DNA of 64,000 nt from Herbaspirillum rubrisubalbicans (GTDB lineage Bacteria; Pseudomonadota; Gammaproteobacteria; Burkholderiales; Burkholderiaceae_D). The translations under genes and the position numbers were made by a program. The stretch lies in NCBI RefSeq assembly GCF_003719195.1, contig NZ_CP024996.1, positions 434,001 through 498,000 of the forward strand, read 5' to 3'. The notes below the pieces were generated by a model, which ran no database searches, had not been told where the DNA came from, and worked only from the letters and a program-made list of their open reading frames with translations. Positions within the stretch are counted from its first letter, which is position 1. The number at the start of each line of letters is the position of its first letter. This document shows, in pieces, positions 8,678-21,195 of this stretch.

Positions 8678-8854
8678 ATGAAACCCAGGAGCCAAGCCAC
8701 CGGACACCGCGGCAACAAGGCGCACTTGCCCAGCAAGCCCTGCGCCGTGTGCGGATTGTCCATGACCTGGCGACGCTGTTGGGCGAAGAACTGGGAGCAG
8801 GTCAAGTACTGTTCCCAGGCCTGTCGCCGCCAGCGCGCCTCGGTTGGCCTTTGA
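8678..8854 (+). CDS. DUF2256 domain protein (small Cys-rich)
   Basis: This 58-residue protein shows the DUF2256 pattern: HLPSKPCAVCGLSMTWRRCW, then KNWEQVKYCSQACRRQR. The paired CxxC-like and CSxxC cysteines suggest a small zinc-binding knuckle. DUF2256 genes are often found next to cryptochrome/photolyase genes, as here, where the photolyase-like gene starts 11 bases downstream. The ATG at 8678 is preferred over the upstream in-frame ATG at 8636 because the family begins with a short basic leader. Function is unknown; a role with the flavoprotein is inferred from neighbourhood. Confidence 0.8.
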   Translation: MKPRSQATGHRGNKAHLPSKPCAVCGLSMTWRRCWAKNWEQVKYCSQACRRQRASVGL

Positions 8855-8865
8855 GGAGTCGCACC

Positions 8866-10176
8866 ATGTACCGCAAACACCAATTCGACCTGTTGCTGGA
8901 TACGCCTGACCCGGACGATGCGACTGCGCCGCTCACCTCTCCCGTGACACCGGCGCCCCTGGCCGTGCTGTCCTTGCTGCCCACCCTGGCTGCCGCCCGC
9001 GAGCGCATCGCCGCCGTGCGTCCAGGCGCCTATGCACGTACCCGCAATAGCCTCGATGGCGCCGTCACCGGGCTGTCGCCCTATCTCACGCATGGCATGG
9101 TCAGCCTGCGCGAGGTGCTGGCCGGGGTATGCAGTCGTCATGCGCTGGAGGTGCAGCACAAGTTCGTCTATGAACTGGGTTGGCGCGCCTTCTACCGCTA
9201 CGTCTGGGCGCGTCGCGGGGCGCGCATCTTCGACTCGCTGCATGGCGGCCCCTTGCCCGACGCGGCCTATGCCCGAGAACTGCCGGCCGACATCCGCGCC
9301 GGGGCCACCGGCCTGCCGGTGATCGACCAGGCCGTGCGCACCCTGTATCAGACCGGCACGCTGCACAACCATGCCCGCATGTGGCTGGCCAGCTACGTGG
9401 TTCACCTGCGCAAGGTGCATTGGCGTGCCGGCGCGGACTGGCTGGTCGGTCACCTGCTGGACGGCGACCTGGCCAGCAACCACCTGAGCTGGCAATGGGT
9501 GGCCGGCACCGGCAGCCACAAGCCCTATCTCTTCAATGCCGAGAACGTGGCCAGATACGCTCCGGTCGAGTGGCATAGCCCTGGCACGGTGGTGGATACC
9601 TCCTATGAAGCTTTAGGCGCAATAGCGCTCCATCCCGACCCGGTGGCCGCCGAACCCGCCCAGCGGGCGCGCCAGCGCTGCCAGGAGCCAGCCCTGCTGT
9701 CAGCACCACCTGAACATTTGTGCAGCGTGGCACCGGCGGCCCCAGCCGTGGCCGGGCGCGATGTCTGGCTGGTCCATCCCTGGAGCCTGGGCGAGTTGCC
9801 CGCTGATCTGCCGGCCGATACCCTGGTGCTGGGCCTCTATCTGTCGGATTTCCACCTGCTGTGGCCCTGGGCGCCGCGGCGCTGGGCCTTCGTCGGCGCC
9901 CGTATGAAGGAAATGACCGCCTTGTGCTGGCATGGCGATGCCGCCAGCGTCGGGCGCGCCTTGAAAGCCGCGCGCAGCGTGCGCTGCCAGGTCGATCCCC
10001 ATCTTGCGCCGTGGTTGCCGTTGTGGGCGCAATGCGTCAATCCACCCGCATTGTTCCCGCCGGTGGACAAGCCCTGTGACCTGTTCACCCAATGGTGGCG
10101 GCGCAGCACCCAGGGTCTGCAGACGGCAGCCCAATTGCTGGCGCGTCAGAATGGGCGGGAGCGGTGCGATGGATAA
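8866..10176 (+). CDS. Photolyase/cryptochrome-family FAD-binding protein with unusual architecture
   Basis: This 436-residue protein carries the FAD-binding helical domain of DNA photolyases. Key segments are YELGWRAFYRYVW, GLPVIDQAVRTLYQTGTLHN, RMWLASYVVHLRK, and LLDGDLASNHLSWQWVAGTG. They cover flavin and DNA-binding positions. The usual N-terminal antenna domain of about 150 residues is missing; only about 30 residues precede the helical domain. About 160 extra residues follow it (from DVWLVHPWSLGE onward) with an alternating strand/helix look. GAGG lies 11 bases before the ATG. Its stop overlaps the DCC oxidoreductase start. Light-dependent DNA repair or light sensing is likely; which one is not decidable here. 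Confidence 0.8.
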   Translation: MYRKHQFDLLLDTPDPDDATAPLTSPVTPAPLAVLSLLPTLAAARERIAAVRPGAYARTRNSLDGAVTGLSPYLTHGMVSLREVLAGVCSRHALEVQHKFVYELGWRAFYRYVWARRGARIFDSLHGGPLPDAAYARELPADIRAGATGLPVIDQAVRTLYQTGTLHNHARMWLASYVVHLRKVHWRAGADWLVGHLLDGDLASNHLSWQWVAGTGSHKPYLFNAENVARYAPVEWHSPGTVVDTSYEALGAIALHPDPVAAEPAQRARQRCQEPALLSAPPEHLCSVAPAAPAVAGRDVWLVHPWSLGELPADLPADTLVLGLYLSDFHLLWPWAPRRWAFVGARMKEMTALCWHGDAASVGRALKAARSVRCQVDPHLAPWLPLWAQCVNPPALFPPVDKPCDLFTQWWRRSTQGLQTAAQLLARQNGRERCDG

Positions 10177-10567
10177 GCCTGACAGCGCCTGCAAGGGCGA
10201 GCTGACCGTGCTCTATGACGGCGGCTGTCCCTTGTGTCGCCGTGAAATCGGTCTCTACCAGCGCATCGCCGAAGATGCCCCGCTGCGTTTCTGCGATATC
10301 AGCCAGGCCGCTGGCGCACCGCCGGAACTGCTGGACGGTCTGGATCGCGCAGACCTGCTGGCGCGCTTTCATGTGCGGCGCGACGATGGCGTTGTCTTCA
10401 GTGGAGCCGAAGCCTTTGTGAAGCTTTGGGCGACGTTGCCGGGATGGCGCTGGCTGGCCCGGCTGGCGCGCCTGCCGGGCATGTTGTGGCTGATGGAGCG
10501 TGGCTACCGGGGCTTCCTGCGCATTCGCCCGACCGTGCAGCGCCTGGTAGTGCGCCTGATCGGTTAG
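10169..10567 (+). CDS. DCC-family thiol-disulfide oxidoreductase (DUF393)
   Basis: This 132-residue protein has the DUF393 signature: [19 protein letters not shown], with the DGxCxxC motif (CPLC) at residues about 19-22. A downstream segment, [20 protein letters not shown], is typical of the family. DCC proteins are thioredoxin-fold-like and presumed redox-active. The start overlaps the photolyase stop by 8 bases, so it is the third gene of the DUF2256-photolyase-DCC operon. It is followed by ruvC after 10 bases, so read-through into ruvC is possible. Confidence 0.85.
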   Translation: MDKPDSACKGELTVLYDGGCPLCRREIGLYQRIAEDAPLRFCDISQAAGAPPELLDGLDRADLLARFHVRRDDGVVFSGAEAFVKLWATLPGWRWLARLARLPGMLWLMERGYRGFLRIRPTVQRLVVRLIG

Positions 10568-10577
10568 ACTGGCGGGC

Positions 10578-11120
10578 ATGAAAATCCTCGGTATCGACCC
10601 TGGCTTGCGTACCACCGGTTTCGGGGTCATCCACAAGCAGGGCAACACGCTGTCTTATATCGCCTCGGGCACTATCAAGAGCCCGGATGGCGATCTGCCT
10701 TCACGTCTGAAGGTGATCCTCTCCAGTGTTGGCGAAGTGGTGCGCACCTATGCGCCTGACTGCGCCGCCATCGAAAAGGTGTTCGTCAACGTCAACCCGC
10801 AATCGACGCTGCTGCTGGGGCAGGCTCGCGGCGCGGCGATCTGCGCGCTGGTGGCGGCTGACCTGGCGGTGGCCGAATACACCGCCTTGCAGGTCAAGCA
10901 AGCCGTGGCCGGCCATGGACGGGCGCAGAAGGCCCAGGTGCAGGAAATGGTGGCTCGGCTGCTGAAGCTGCCGGGCCTGCCCGGCACCGACGCGGCCGAT
11001 GCGCTGGGTGTGGCGATCTGTCATGCGCACGGCGGCGGGGTCTTGTCCGACCTCGGCACGTTGGCCCCGGCGCTGGCGCGCAAGGGTATACGGATGCGCG
11101 GCGGGCGCCTGGTCGGCTAG
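10578..11120 (+). CDS. ruvC: Holliday junction resolvase RuvC
   Basis: This 180-residue endonuclease resolves Holliday junctions together with RuvAB. The four catalytic acidic positions are visible: Asp7 in [16 protein letters not shown], the Glu in AAIEKVF, and two Asp in [14 protein letters not shown]. Length matches the family. It is only 10 bases past the DCC gene. It converges with and overlaps by 4 bases the DUF808 gene, which separates it from ruvAB. In many beta-proteobacteria ruvC-ruvA-ruvB are adjacent, so this split is mildly unusual. Confidence 0.97.
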   Translation: MKILGIDPGLRTTGFGVIHKQGNTLSYIASGTIKSPDGDLPSRLKVILSSVGEVVRTYAPDCAAIEKVFVNVNPQSTLLLGQARGAAICALVAADLAVAEYTALQVKQAVAGHGRAQKAQVQEMVARLLKLPGLPGTDAADALGVAICHAHGGGVLSDLGTLAPALARKGIRMRGGRLVG

Positions 11121-12055
11121 TTTTTCTTGAACCGGGCCAGCACGCGCTGCACCAGCGTCACCCCCGCCAGTACTACGCCCCCGGCCAGCACGCCAAAGAT
11201 GGCATTCAAGACGGTCGGCGTGATGGCGCCCAGTACCGGCCCGATCACCGCCAGATCGCCCACCACCACGGCGGCATGTTCGATGGCGTGATGCGCTAGC
11301 GGCAAGCCGTGCGTCAAGATGCCGCCGCCCACCATGAACATGGCGATGGTGCCAATCACCGAGAGACTGCGCATCATCCCTGGCGCTGCGGCCAGGATGG
11401 CGCGCCCGATGCCGGCCTTGACCCGCCCCCAGGGGCTGGTGCCGGCGTGCTGCACCAGGTACAGGCCGCCATCATCGAGCTTGACGATGCCCGCCACCAG
11501 GCCATAGACGCCCGCCGTCATGATCAGCGCAATGCCCACCAGTACCGTGATCTGCTGCTGCAAGGGCGCCCCGGCCACGGTGCCCAGGGTGATGGCGATG
11601 ATCTCGGCCGAGAGGATGAAATCGGTGCGCACGGCATCCTTGATCTTGTCCTGCTCGTAGTGCACCGGGTCGATGTCTTCCGGCGCCGTGGCGGCGACTT
11701 CATGATGTTCTTCTTCATGCGGAAGATACTTGTGGGCCAGTTTCTCGAAGCCTTCAAAGCAGAGAAAGGCGCCACCCAGCATCAACAGCGGCGTCACCGC
11801 CCAGGGGATGAAGGCGCTGATGGCCAGCGCTGCCGGCACCAGGATCGCCTTGTTCTTCAGTGAACCCTTGGCTACCGCCCACACCACCGGCAATTCACGC
11901 TCGGCGCGCACGCCTGCGACCTGCTGGGCGTTCAGGGCCAGGTCGTCGCCCAATACGCCAGCGGTCTTCTTGGCGGCCACCTTGGTCATCAGGGAAACGT
12001 CGTCCAGAACGGTGGCGATGTCATCAATCAATGCGAAAAGGGCGCTGCCGGCCAT
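11117..12055 (-). CDS. DUF808 family inner-membrane protein
   Basis: This 312-residue multi-pass membrane protein of the DUF808 (YedI-like) family begins [20 protein letters not shown] and then [19 protein letters not shown], the strongly conserved family N-terminus. Hydrophobic segments include [57 protein letters not shown] and a C-terminal one. Function is unknown. It lies on the opposite strand between ruvC and ruvA, and its stop overlaps the ruvC stop by 4 bases. It is probably monocistronic, with its promoter in the 135-base gap before ruvA. Confidence 0.88.
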   Translation of the reverse strand: MAGSALFALIDDIATVLDDVSLMTKVAAKKTAGVLGDDLALNAQQVAGVRAERELPVVWAVAKGSLKNKAILVPAALAISAFIPWAVTPLLMLGGAFLCFEGFEKLAHKYLPHEEEHHEVAATAPEDIDPVHYEQDKIKDAVRTDFILSAEIIAITLGTVAGAPLQQQITVLVGIALIMTAGVYGLVAGIVKLDDGGLYLVQHAGTSPWGRVKAGIGRAILAAAPGMMRSLSVIGTIAMFMVGGGILTHGLPLAHHAIEHAAVVVGDLAVIGPVLGAITPTVLNAIFGVLAGGVVLAGVTLVQRVLARFKKN

Positions 12056-12190
12056 GTTTTTCCTTTGTCTTGGTCTAAGCGGGTGATAAGTGTGTGATGA
12101 GCAGGTGAGGGTCGATACTGTTTATCCGAACAGTGCTGTATCATCGCGGGATTATCACAGAAGCTGCCTTCCAGGCACATCCTTGACGCC

Positions 12191-12769
12191 ATGATCGGTC
12201 GCCTCTCCGGAATTCTTCTAGAAAAACTCCCTCCCAATCTGCTGGTGGATTGCCAGGGCGTCGGCTACGAAGTGGCCGTGCCCATGAGCACCTACTACAA
12301 CCTGCCGGCCGTGGGCGAGAAGGTCACGTTGCTGACACACCTGGCCATCCGCGAGGATGCGCACATCCTGTTCGGGTTTGGGACTGCTGAAGAACGCAAT
12401 ACGTTCAAGGAGCTGATCAAGATTTCCGGGGTCGGTGCGCGTACCGCACTGTCCATCCTGTCGGGCATGTCGGTGTCGGACCTGGCGCAGGCCGTGAGCC
12501 TGCAGGAAGCCGGTCGCCTGACCCGCGTGCCCGGCATCGGCAAGAAGACCGCCGAACGCCTGCTGCTGGAATTGAAGGGCAAGCTGGGTGCGGATCTGGG
12601 CGTGGCCCCCGGCGTGGTCCACAGCGATGCCACGGCCGACATCCTCAACGCCCTGCTGGCGCTGGGCTATTCGGACAAGGAAGCGAGTCTGGCCATGAAG
12701 CAGGTACCCAAGGAGGCCAGCGTCTCGGACGGCATCAAGCTGGCCCTCAAGGCGCTCTCCAAGGCCTAA
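12191..12769 (+). CDS. ruvA: Holliday junction DNA helicase subunit RuvA
   Basis: This 192-residue protein binds four-way junctions and loads RuvB. It has the N-terminal OB domain ([20 protein letters not shown]), two helix-hairpin-helix motifs ([13 protein letters not shown] and [19 protein letters not shown]) and the C-terminal RuvB-contacting domain ([15 protein letters not shown]). Length is normal. ruvB follows 24 bases later in the standard order. Confidence 0.97.
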   Translation: MIGRLSGILLEKLPPNLLVDCQGVGYEVAVPMSTYYNLPAVGEKVTLLTHLAIREDAHILFGFGTAEERNTFKELIKISGVGARTALSILSGMSVSDLAQAVSLQEAGRLTRVPGIGKKTAERLLLELKGKLGADLGVAPGVVHSDATADILNALLALGYSDKEASLAMKQVPKEASVSDGIKLALKALSKA

Positions 12770-12793
12770 GGCGGGGCAGACAAGGACCACAGC

Positions 12794-13849
12794 ATGAGCA
12801 TCCAGACCGACGATTTCTCCGAACAGCGCATCATCTCCGCCACTCCGGCCTCGGCCAACGAGGAAGCCATCGAGCGCGCCCTGCGGCCCAAGCAGCTCGA
12901 TGAATATGTCGGCCAGGAAAAGGTGCGCGCGCAGCTGGAAATCTTCATCTCGGCCGCCCGCAAGCGCGGCGAACCGCTCGACCACACCCTGCTGTTCGGT
13001 CCGCCCGGCCTGGGCAAGACCACCATGGCCCACATCATCGCCCGCGAAATGGGGGTGAACCTGCGCCAGACCTCAGGCCCCGTGCTGGAGCGCGCCGGCG
13101 ACCTGGCGGCCTTGCTCACCAATCTCGAAGCCAATGACGTGCTCTTCATTGACGAGATCCACCGCATGTCGCCGGTGGTGGAGGAAATCCTCTACCCGGC
13201 GCTGGAAGATTATCAGATCGACATCATGATCGGCGAAGGCCCGGCCGCCCGCTCGGTGCGCCTGGACCTGCAACCCTTCACGCTGGTGGGCGCCACCACC
13301 CGTGCCGGCATGTTGACCAATCCCCTGCGCGACCGCTTCGGCATCGTCGCCCGCCTGGAGTTCTACACCCCGCCTGAGCTGGCGCGCATCGTCACCCGTA
13401 GCGCCGGTCTCTTGAACGCCCCCATCGTCGAGGAGGGCGCGCTGGAGATCGCCCGTCGCAGCCGCGGCACCCCGCGTATTGCCAACCGCCTGTTGCGCCG
13501 CGTGCGCGACTATGCGGAGGTCAAGGGCGAGGGCCGCATCACCCGCGAGATGGCCGATGCCGCGCTGGTGATGTTGGATGTGGACCCGGTTGGCTTCGAT
13601 CTGATGGACCGCAAGCTGCTCGAAGCGGTGCTCTTCAAGTTCGGCGGCGGCCCGGTCGGGCTGGACAACCTGGCTGCGGCCATCGGTGAAGAACGCGACA
13701 CCATCGAAGACGTGCTGGAGCCCTACCTGATCCAGCAAGGCTACCTGCAGCGCACCCCGCGCGGGCGTATCGCCACTGGCGCGGCCTACCAGCACTTCGG
13801 CGTGACCGCACCGCGCACCGGTCCCAATGGCGAGCTGTGGGGTAACTGA
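12794..13849 (+). CDS. ruvB: Holliday junction branch-migration motor RuvB
   Basis: This 351-residue AAA+ ATPase drives branch migration. Walker A is [12 protein letters not shown] near residue 74, Walker B is LFIDEIHRM, sensor 1 is [18 protein letters not shown], and the sensor 2 region is [20 protein letters not shown]. The C-terminal winged helix ends with [17 protein letters not shown]. It forms an operon with ruvA. A GC-rich small hairpin (CGGGC/GCCCG) lies just after the stop but without a T-run. Confidence 0.97.
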   Translation: MSIQTDDFSEQRIISATPASANEEAIERALRPKQLDEYVGQEKVRAQLEIFISAARKRGEPLDHTLLFGPPGLGKTTMAHIIAREMGVNLRQTSGPVLERAGDLAALLTNLEANDVLFIDEIHRMSPVVEEILYPALEDYQIDIMIGEGPAARSVRLDLQPFTLVGATTRAGMLTNPLRDRFGIVARLEFYTPPELARIVTRSAGLLNAPIVEEGALEIARRSRGTPRIANRLLRRVRDYAEVKGEGRITREMADAALVMLDVDPVGFDLMDRKLLEAVLFKFGGGPVGLDNLAAAIGEERDTIEDVLEPYLIQQGYLQRTPRGRIATGAAYQHFGVTAPRTGPNGELWGN

Positions 13850-14051
13850 ACGAGGCCATCTACACGGGCAAGCCCGGCTGTTCTGTTCATGTTTGCAATA
13901 TTTTCAGTGAATGAAAAACACCATGACGCGCAGCAGCAAAATCAGATGAAATTTTTGTCAGATATCGTATAAAAGCGAGTTTTTGCTTGTGCAAAAATTA
14001 ATCGTCATCGACAATGGATAGCTATTCACTATCTTTCGATGTGAGCCCCCC

Positions 14052-14894
14052 ATGCTAATGTCGAGCCAGGCCCTTCGATACGCGCATCAGTTGCTGGATG
14101 CGCGCGCCCAGTCCCAGATCATCCCGCGCATTTCCGAGTCCGAGCCGCTGTCGGTGGAAGATGCCTACGAAATCGCCCACAACATCCGCAATATCCGCGT
14201 GGCCCAGGGCGAGCAGCCCATCGGTCGCAAGATCGGCTTTGTGGTGCGCAAGAACTGGAAGCGTTACGGCATCATCGACGATCCCCGCATCCCGACCTGG
14301 GCGCCGATGTACGACACCACGGTACGTTTTGCCGAAGACAATCACGGCGCGCAATCCCTGACCGGTGCCGTGCAACCGCGCATCGAACCGGAAATCGTCT
14401 TCAAACTCGGCAAGAGCCCGGCGCCCGACGCATCGCTGGATGAACTGGCCGATTGCCTGGAGTGGATGGCGCACGGCTTTGAAATCGTGGTCTGCCCCTT
14501 CCCCAAGTGGGAATTCACGGTAGCCGACTCGATTGCCGCTTTCGGTTTGCATGGCACCCTGATCGTGGGCGAGCCGCACGTACTGTCCTCGGCCAGCCGG
14601 CATCACCTGCCGCAGATCCTGGCCAGCGCCAGCGTCTCGCTGTCCTGCAATACCGAATCTTCCAGCGTGCTGCGCGCTGCCGGCTTCTGCAACGATGAAA
14701 TGGACAGCCCCCTGCACGCGCTGTGGCACCTGCACCAGTTGTTGCAAAAGCAATCCCGCTTCCGCCAATTGCAGGCGGGCGAGATCATCACCACCGGCAC
14801 CTGGACCGACGCCTGTCCCATCGAAGCCGGCCAGACCTGGACCACGGCCTTCTCCGGCCTGACCTTGCCGGGCCTGACGGTGTCCTTCGTCTGA
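14052..14894 (+). CDS. 2-keto-4-pentenoate hydratase-like protein (MhpD/FAH-type)
   Basis: This 280-residue enzyme of the fumarylacetoacetase-like hydratase superfamily carries GRKIGFVVRKNWKRYGI, IEPEIVFKL (metal-binding glutamates), HGFEIVVCPFPKW and GEIITTGTWTDACPI. Such hydratases add water to 2-hydroxypenta-2,4-dienoates or are related decarboxylases in aromatic catabolism. No other meta-cleavage genes are nearby, so its substrate is open. An in-frame ATG at 14058 is an alternative start. The 200-base upstream gap is AT-rich and probably holds the promoter. The YaiI-like gene follows 20 bases later. Confidence 0.75.
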   Translation: MLMSSQALRYAHQLLDARAQSQIIPRISESEPLSVEDAYEIAHNIRNIRVAQGEQPIGRKIGFVVRKNWKRYGIIDDPRIPTWAPMYDTTVRFAEDNHGAQSLTGAVQPRIEPEIVFKLGKSPAPDASLDELADCLEWMAHGFEIVVCPFPKWEFTVADSIAAFGLHGTLIVGEPHVLSSASRHHLPQILASASVSLSCNTESSSVLRAAGFCNDEMDSPLHALWHLHQLLQKQSRFRQLQAGEIITTGTWTDACPIEAGQTWTTAFSGLTLPGLTVSFV

Positions 14895-14914
14895 GCCTGG
14901 GGCGCAGCCAGTCC

Positions 14915-15370
14915 GTGGCCATCTGGGTGGATGCCGACGCCTGTCCTGGCGTCATCAAGGACATGCTCTTTCGGGTGGCCGAGCGCACCGCCATCGTGGT
15001 CACGCTGGTGGCCAACCGGCCACTGCGCACGCCGCCTTCACGCTACATCAAGTCCATGGTGGTGCCGGCGGGTTTCGACGTGGCTGATCGTGAGATCGCG
15101 CGCCAGGTCGCGTCAGGCGACCTGGTCGTCACGGCCGACATCCCGCTGGCCGCCGACGTGGTGGCCAGGGGCGCGGTAGCGCTCAATCCGCGCGGCGAAC
15201 TCTATACGATCCAGAACATCGGCCATCACCTGAGTACCCGCAATTTCATGGAAGAGTTGCGCAGCAGCGGTGTCGAGACCGGCGGCCCGGCCGCCTTCAG
15301 CACTAGCGATGGCCGCGCCTTCGCACGCGAGCTGGACCGCTACGTCCTGAAGGCCTCGCGCACCCCCTGA
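14915..15370 (+). CDS. YaiI/YqxD family protein (DUF188)
   Basis: This 151-residue protein of the DUF188 family has the N-terminal IWVDADACPGVIKDMLFR and VVPAGFDVADREIARQVASG, followed by VVTADIPLAADVV. The Asp-rich motifs suggest a PIN-like metal-dependent nuclease fold, but activity is unproven. The start is taken as GTG at 14915, giving the typical family N-terminus; no ATG lies at the right place. It is 20 bases after the hydratase gene and converges on the DUF2147 gene. Confidence 0.85.
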   Translation: MAIWVDADACPGVIKDMLFRVAERTAIVVTLVANRPLRTPPSRYIKSMVVPAGFDVADREIARQVASGDLVVTADIPLAADVVARGAVALNPRGELYTIQNIGHHLSTRNFMEELRSSGVETGGPAAFSTSDGRAFARELDRYVLKASRTP

Positions 15371-15377
15371 ACGCGCC

Positions 15378-15842
15378 TTACTGTTCGCGCAGCCAGGTCT
15401 GGGTGCGGCCCAGCATGGGCATCCCGATGTAGCCGCGCACGTTCAGTTTCTGGCCATCGTCGATGACCGAAAGCTTGCTCTTGTAGACCTTGCCATTGGC
15501 CGGATCGATGATTTGCCCGCCGTTGTATTCGTCTCCATCCTTCTTCAGACCCGACAGGATGGTCATGCCGATCACCGGCTGGTCCTTCAACTCGCCCTCG
15601 CATTTCTGGCAGAGCGGATTCTGGTCTTCGTCCGGCGCACGGAAGAGTTTTTCGATCTTGCCGCTCAGTTCGCCATTGTTTTCGGTAATGCGGATCAGGG
15701 CCTTGGGTTTGCCGGTGGCGTCGTCAATGCTTTTCCACAGGCCGACCGGGGAGCCATCGGCCCAGGCAGCAGCGCTGGTCATGAGGCTGGCCGCCAGCAG
15801 CGACAGCGTGAGCAGACGGGAAGGGGAGGAAATACGGGGCAT
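15378..15842 (-). CDS. DUF2147 domain exported protein
   Basis: This 154-residue protein has a cleavable signal peptide (LLTLSLLAASLMTSAAAWA, cut near residue 27) followed by a DUF2147 domain: GLWKSIDDATGKPKALIRI, LCQKCEGELKDQPVIGM, NGKVYKSKLSVID. It is predicted periplasmic; the two Cys of CQKC may form a disulfide. The start at 15842 is supported by AGGAGA just upstream; a longer frame to 15884 has no such site. Function is unknown. A homologous-looking short C-terminus (WLREQ) ends the protein. Confidence 0.82.
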   Translation of the reverse strand: MPRISSPSRLLTLSLLAASLMTSAAAWADGSPVGLWKSIDDATGKPKALIRITENNGELSGKIEKLFRAPDEDQNPLCQKCEGELKDQPVIGMTILSGLKKDGDEYNGGQIIDPANGKVYKSKLSVIDDGQKLNVRGYIGMPMLGRTQTWLREQ

Positions 15843-15940
15843 GGTTGTCTCCTGGTTATCAAGTCGAATGCTATAAAAAAGCACGATTGTTCTAATTTAT
15901 TCGATCCAGTCTAGACAAGCCCGCCGTGCAAGGCAAGCAC

Positions 15941-15978
15941 AAAAAACAAAAGCCGCCGCCCCGCGAGGGACGACGGCT
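15941..15978 (-). terminator. Terminator after valS (minus strand)
   Basis: On the minus strand AGCCGTCGTCCC pairs with GGGGCGGCGGCT (two mismatches) around a TCGC loop and is followed by a TTTTGTTTTTT tract. It starts 21 bases past the valS stop, as expected for a Rho-independent terminator. Confidence 0.75.
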
Positions 15979-15998
15979 TGATGAAGAAACAGGCCGGC

Positions 15999-18818
15999 TT
16001 ACTTCAGCTTGGCCAATTGTTCCTTTACCTTTTCCAGCGTAGCGCTGAAGTTGGCGACGCGTTCCTTCTCCTGCGCCACCACCGCCTCGGGCGCGCGCGC
16101 CACGAAGCTTTCGTTGGACAGCTTACCATTGGCCTTGGCGATCTCGGCGGTGAGACGGGTGACTTCCTTGCCCAGGCGTTCACGCTCGGCAGCCACGTCG
16201 ATTTCCACCTTCAGCATCAGCTTGACCTCGCCGACGATGGCCACCGGCGCCGGCGACTCTGGCAGTTGCGCCACCACCGTGGTTTCCGACAGGCGCACCA
16301 GACCTTGCAGGTAGGGCAGGAAGGATTCCACCGCTGCTGCGTCAGCCGCATTGGTGGCTTCCACGATCAGCGGCACCCGCAGCGACGGCGCCAGTTGCAT
16401 CTCGCCGCGCAGGTTGCGGCAGGCGTCGGTGTAGGCCTTGAACTGGGCGACCCAGGCTTCGGCTTCGGCATCGACCTTTTCCAGGTCCGGGCGCGGATAG
16501 GCCTGGCGCATGATGGAGTCGCCTGCCGGATCGGGCTTGCGATCGGTCAGCGGGGCCACGCTCTGCCACAGTTGTTCGGTGATGAAGGGCAGCACCGGAT
16601 GGGCCAGGCGCAGCACGCTTTCCAGTACGCGCAAGAGGGTGCGGCGGGTGGCGCGCTGTTGCGCTTCGTTGCCGTTCTGGATCTGGGCCTTGGCCATTTC
16701 CAGATACCAGTCGCAGTACTCGTCCCAGACGAACTTGTAGATGGCGGTAGCGATATTGTCGAAGCGGTAGTCGGCAAAGCCCTTTTCCACTTCGGCCTCG
16801 GTTCGCTGCAAGAGCGACACGATCCAGCGGTCGGCTTTGGAGAATTGCAGCTTCTCCTTGTCGCAGACACCCTTGACGTGGCCATCGAACCCGCAGTCCT
16901 GGCCTTCGGTATTCATCAGCACGAAGCGGGTGGCGTTCCACAGCTTATTGCAGAAGTTGCGATAGCCTTCGCAGCGGTTCAGGTCGAAGTTGATGTTGCG
17001 GCCCAGGGTCGCCAGCGAGGCGAAGGTGAAGCGCAGCGCATCGGTGCCGAAGGCCGGAATGCCATCGGCGAATTCCTTGCGGGTGGCCTTCTCGATGCTG
17101 GCCGCTTGCTTGGGATTCATCAGGCCTACGGTACGCTTGGCCACCAGTTCATCCACGCCGATACCATCGATCAGGTCGATCGGATCCAGCGTGTTGCCTT
17201 TGGACTTGGACATCTTCTGGCCCGAGGCATCGCGTACCAGCCCGTGGACGTAGACGGTGTCAAACGGCACCTTGCCGGTGAAGTGCGTGGTCATCATGAC
17301 CATGCGCGCCACCCAGAAGAAGATGATGTCGAAGCCCGTCACCAGCACCGAGGAGGGCAGGAACAGCTTGTAGTCCGGCGTTTCTTCCGGCCAGCCCAGG
17401 GTGGAGAAAGGCACCAGTGCCGAGGAGAACCAGGTGTCGAGTACGTCTTCGTCGCGCTTGACGGCCTTGCCGCCGGCTTGCTTCTTCGCTTCTTCTTCGG
17501 TGCGGGCGACGTAGATGCCGCCGTCTTCGTCGTACCAGGCCGGGATCTGATGGCCCCACCACAGTTGGCGCGAGATACACCAGTCCTGAATGTTGTTGAG
17601 CCACTGGTTGTAGGTGTTGGTCCAGTTCTCGGGCACGAACTTGATCTCGCCCGAGGACACCTTTTCCAGCGCGGTTTCGGCAATCGACTTGCCGGGGAAG
17701 AAGGTCCCTTCCGGTGCCGGCTTGCTCATGGCCACGAACCATTGGTCGGTCAGCATCGGCTCGATCACCACGCCGGTACGGTCGCCACGCGGCACCATCA
17801 GCTTGTGCGGCTTGACCTGTTCCAACAGGCCCAGCGCGTCCAGATCGGCCACGATCTGCTTGCGCGCCTCGAAGCGGTCCAGGCCCTGGTATTTCTCGGG
17901 CGCGTTCTCGTTGATGGTGGCCTTCAAGGTGAAGACGCTGATCATTTCCAGGTTGTGGCGTGCGCCGACCTGATAGTCGTTGAAGTCGTGCGCCGGGGTG
18001 ATCTTCACGCAACCGGTGCCGAATTCCTTGTCGACGTATTCATCCTGGATGATGGGGATCTCGCGGCCCACCAGCGGCAGCTTGATCATCTTGCCCACCA
18101 GCGCGGCGTAGCGCTCATCGGTCGGGTCCACCGCCACGGCGACGTCGCCCAGCATGGTTTCTGGACGGGTGGTGGCCACCACGATATGGCCGCTGCCGTC
18201 GGCCAGCGGGTACTTGATGTGCCACATGGAGCCGTCTTCTTCTTCCGACACCACTTCCAGGTCGGAGACGGCGGTGCCCAGCACCGGGTCCCAGTTCACC
18301 AGGCGCTTGCCACGGTAGATCAGGCCCTGCTCGTAAAGGCGCACGAAGACTTCGGTGACGGCCTTGGACATCTTAGTGTCCATCGTGAAGTATTCCCGGG
18401 CCCAGTCGGTGGAGGCGCCCATGCGGCGCATCTGGCCGGTGATGGTGGAGCCGGATTTCTCTTTCCACTCCCACACCTTTTCGACGAATTTTTCACGGCC
18501 CAGGTCGTGGCGCGAGATCTTTTGTGCATCCAACTGGCGTTCCACCACGATCTGGGTGGCGATGCCGGCATGGTCGGTGCCGGGAATCCACGCGGTGTTG
18601 TAGCCCCGCATACGGTGGTAGCGCGTCAGGCCATCCATGATGGTCTGGTTGAACGCGTGCCCCATGTGCAGCGTGCCGGTCACATTGGGCGGCGGCAACT
18701 GGATGGAAAACGAGGGCTTCTCCGCGTCGGTGGTGGCGGCGAAGTAACCGCGCTTTTCCCACTCCTCGCGCCAGAATTTCTCAATCTCGGCGGGCTCGAA
18801 CGACTTGGCTAATTCCAT
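15999..18818 (-). CDS. valS: Valyl-tRNA synthetase
   Basis: This 939-residue class I synthetase charges tRNA-Val. The HIGH motif is HMGH at residues 51-54 in [18 protein letters not shown] is KMSKSKGN starting at residue 535. The CP1 editing domain lies between them (including [15 protein letters not shown]). The C-terminal coiled-coil arm, ending VKEQLAKLK, is present. The start at 18818 ([16 protein letters not shown]) is chosen because residues encoded further upstream are unlike the family. It is divergent from the thi operon and ends with a terminator. Confidence 0.97.
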   Translation of the reverse strand: MELAKSFEPAEIEKFWREEWEKRGYFAATTDAEKPSFSIQLPPPNVTGTLHMGHAFNQTIMDGLTRYHRMRGYNTAWIPGTDHAGIATQIVVERQLDAQKISRHDLGREKFVEKVWEWKEKSGSTITGQMRRMGASTDWAREYFTMDTKMSKAVTEVFVRLYEQGLIYRGKRLVNWDPVLGTAVSDLEVVSEEEDGSMWHIKYPLADGSGHIVVATTRPETMLGDVAVAVDPTDERYAALVGKMIKLPLVGREIPIIQDEYVDKEFGTGCVKITPAHDFNDYQVGARHNLEMISVFTLKATINENAPEKYQGLDRFEARKQIVADLDALGLLEQVKPHKLMVPRGDRTGVVIEPMLTDQWFVAMSKPAPEGTFFPGKSIAETALEKVSSGEIKFVPENWTNTYNQWLNNIQDWCISRQLWWGHQIPAWYDEDGGIYVARTEEEAKKQAGGKAVKRDEDVLDTWFSSALVPFSTLGWPEETPDYKLFLPSSVLVTGFDIIFFWVARMVMMTTHFTGKVPFDTVYVHGLVRDASGQKMSKSKGNTLDPIDLIDGIGVDELVAKRTVGLMNPKQAASIEKATRKEFADGIPAFGTDALRFTFASLATLGRNINFDLNRCEGYRNFCNKLWNATRFVLMNTEGQDCGFDGHVKGVCDKEKLQFSKADRWIVSLLQRTEAEVEKGFADYRFDNIATAIYKFVWDEYCDWYLEMAKAQIQNGNEAQQRATRRTLLRVLESVLRLAHPVLPFITEQLWQSVAPLTDRKPDPAGDSIMRQAYPRPDLEKVDAEAEAWVAQFKAYTDACRNLRGEMQLAPSLRVPLIVEATNAADAAAVESFLPYLQGLVRLSETTVVAQLPESPAPVAIVGEVKLMLKVEIDVAAERERLGKEVTRLTAEIAKANGKLSNESFVARAPEAVVAQEKERVANFSATLEKVKEQLAKLK

Positions 18819-19067
18819 GATTTGACGTGTGTTTTTGCGAAACCCAACATTATAAGGGACGGACAAGGCAAATCTCGCCTCAGGCGCGAAATTGACGCAC
18901 TCAAAGCCGGTCTTGGGCAGCCCGCAAATACATTGCTCCAAGGCATGTTACCCGGTTCGGTTGCTGCGCTGCACACCGAGTCCATCCGAAATGAAGCCTT
19001 GTTCCTCACGCCAATTGGAGTAGAATCCGGCCCACGACAAAGACCGCGCAAGTGGCCCGCGTCGCAC
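18819..19067. other. Intergenic region between valS and the thi riboswitch
   Basis: With the riboswitch and leader that follow it (to 19269), this is a gene-free stretch of about 450 bases. It must hold the divergent promoters for valS (minus strand) and the thi operon (plus strand). I see no convincing -35/-10 pair and no short coding frame worth reporting. Confidence 0.5.
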
Positions 19068-21183
<2,116 letters not shown>

Positions 21184-21195
21184 GCGTGGCCAGCC

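Noticed and set aside
15978..18812. Long open frame (944 codons) on the plus strand across valS
   Set aside because: It is the antisense shadow of valS, a GC-rich gene. Its translation is low-complexity His/Gly/Asp/Val-rich with no family motifs, while valS has HMGH and KMSKS.
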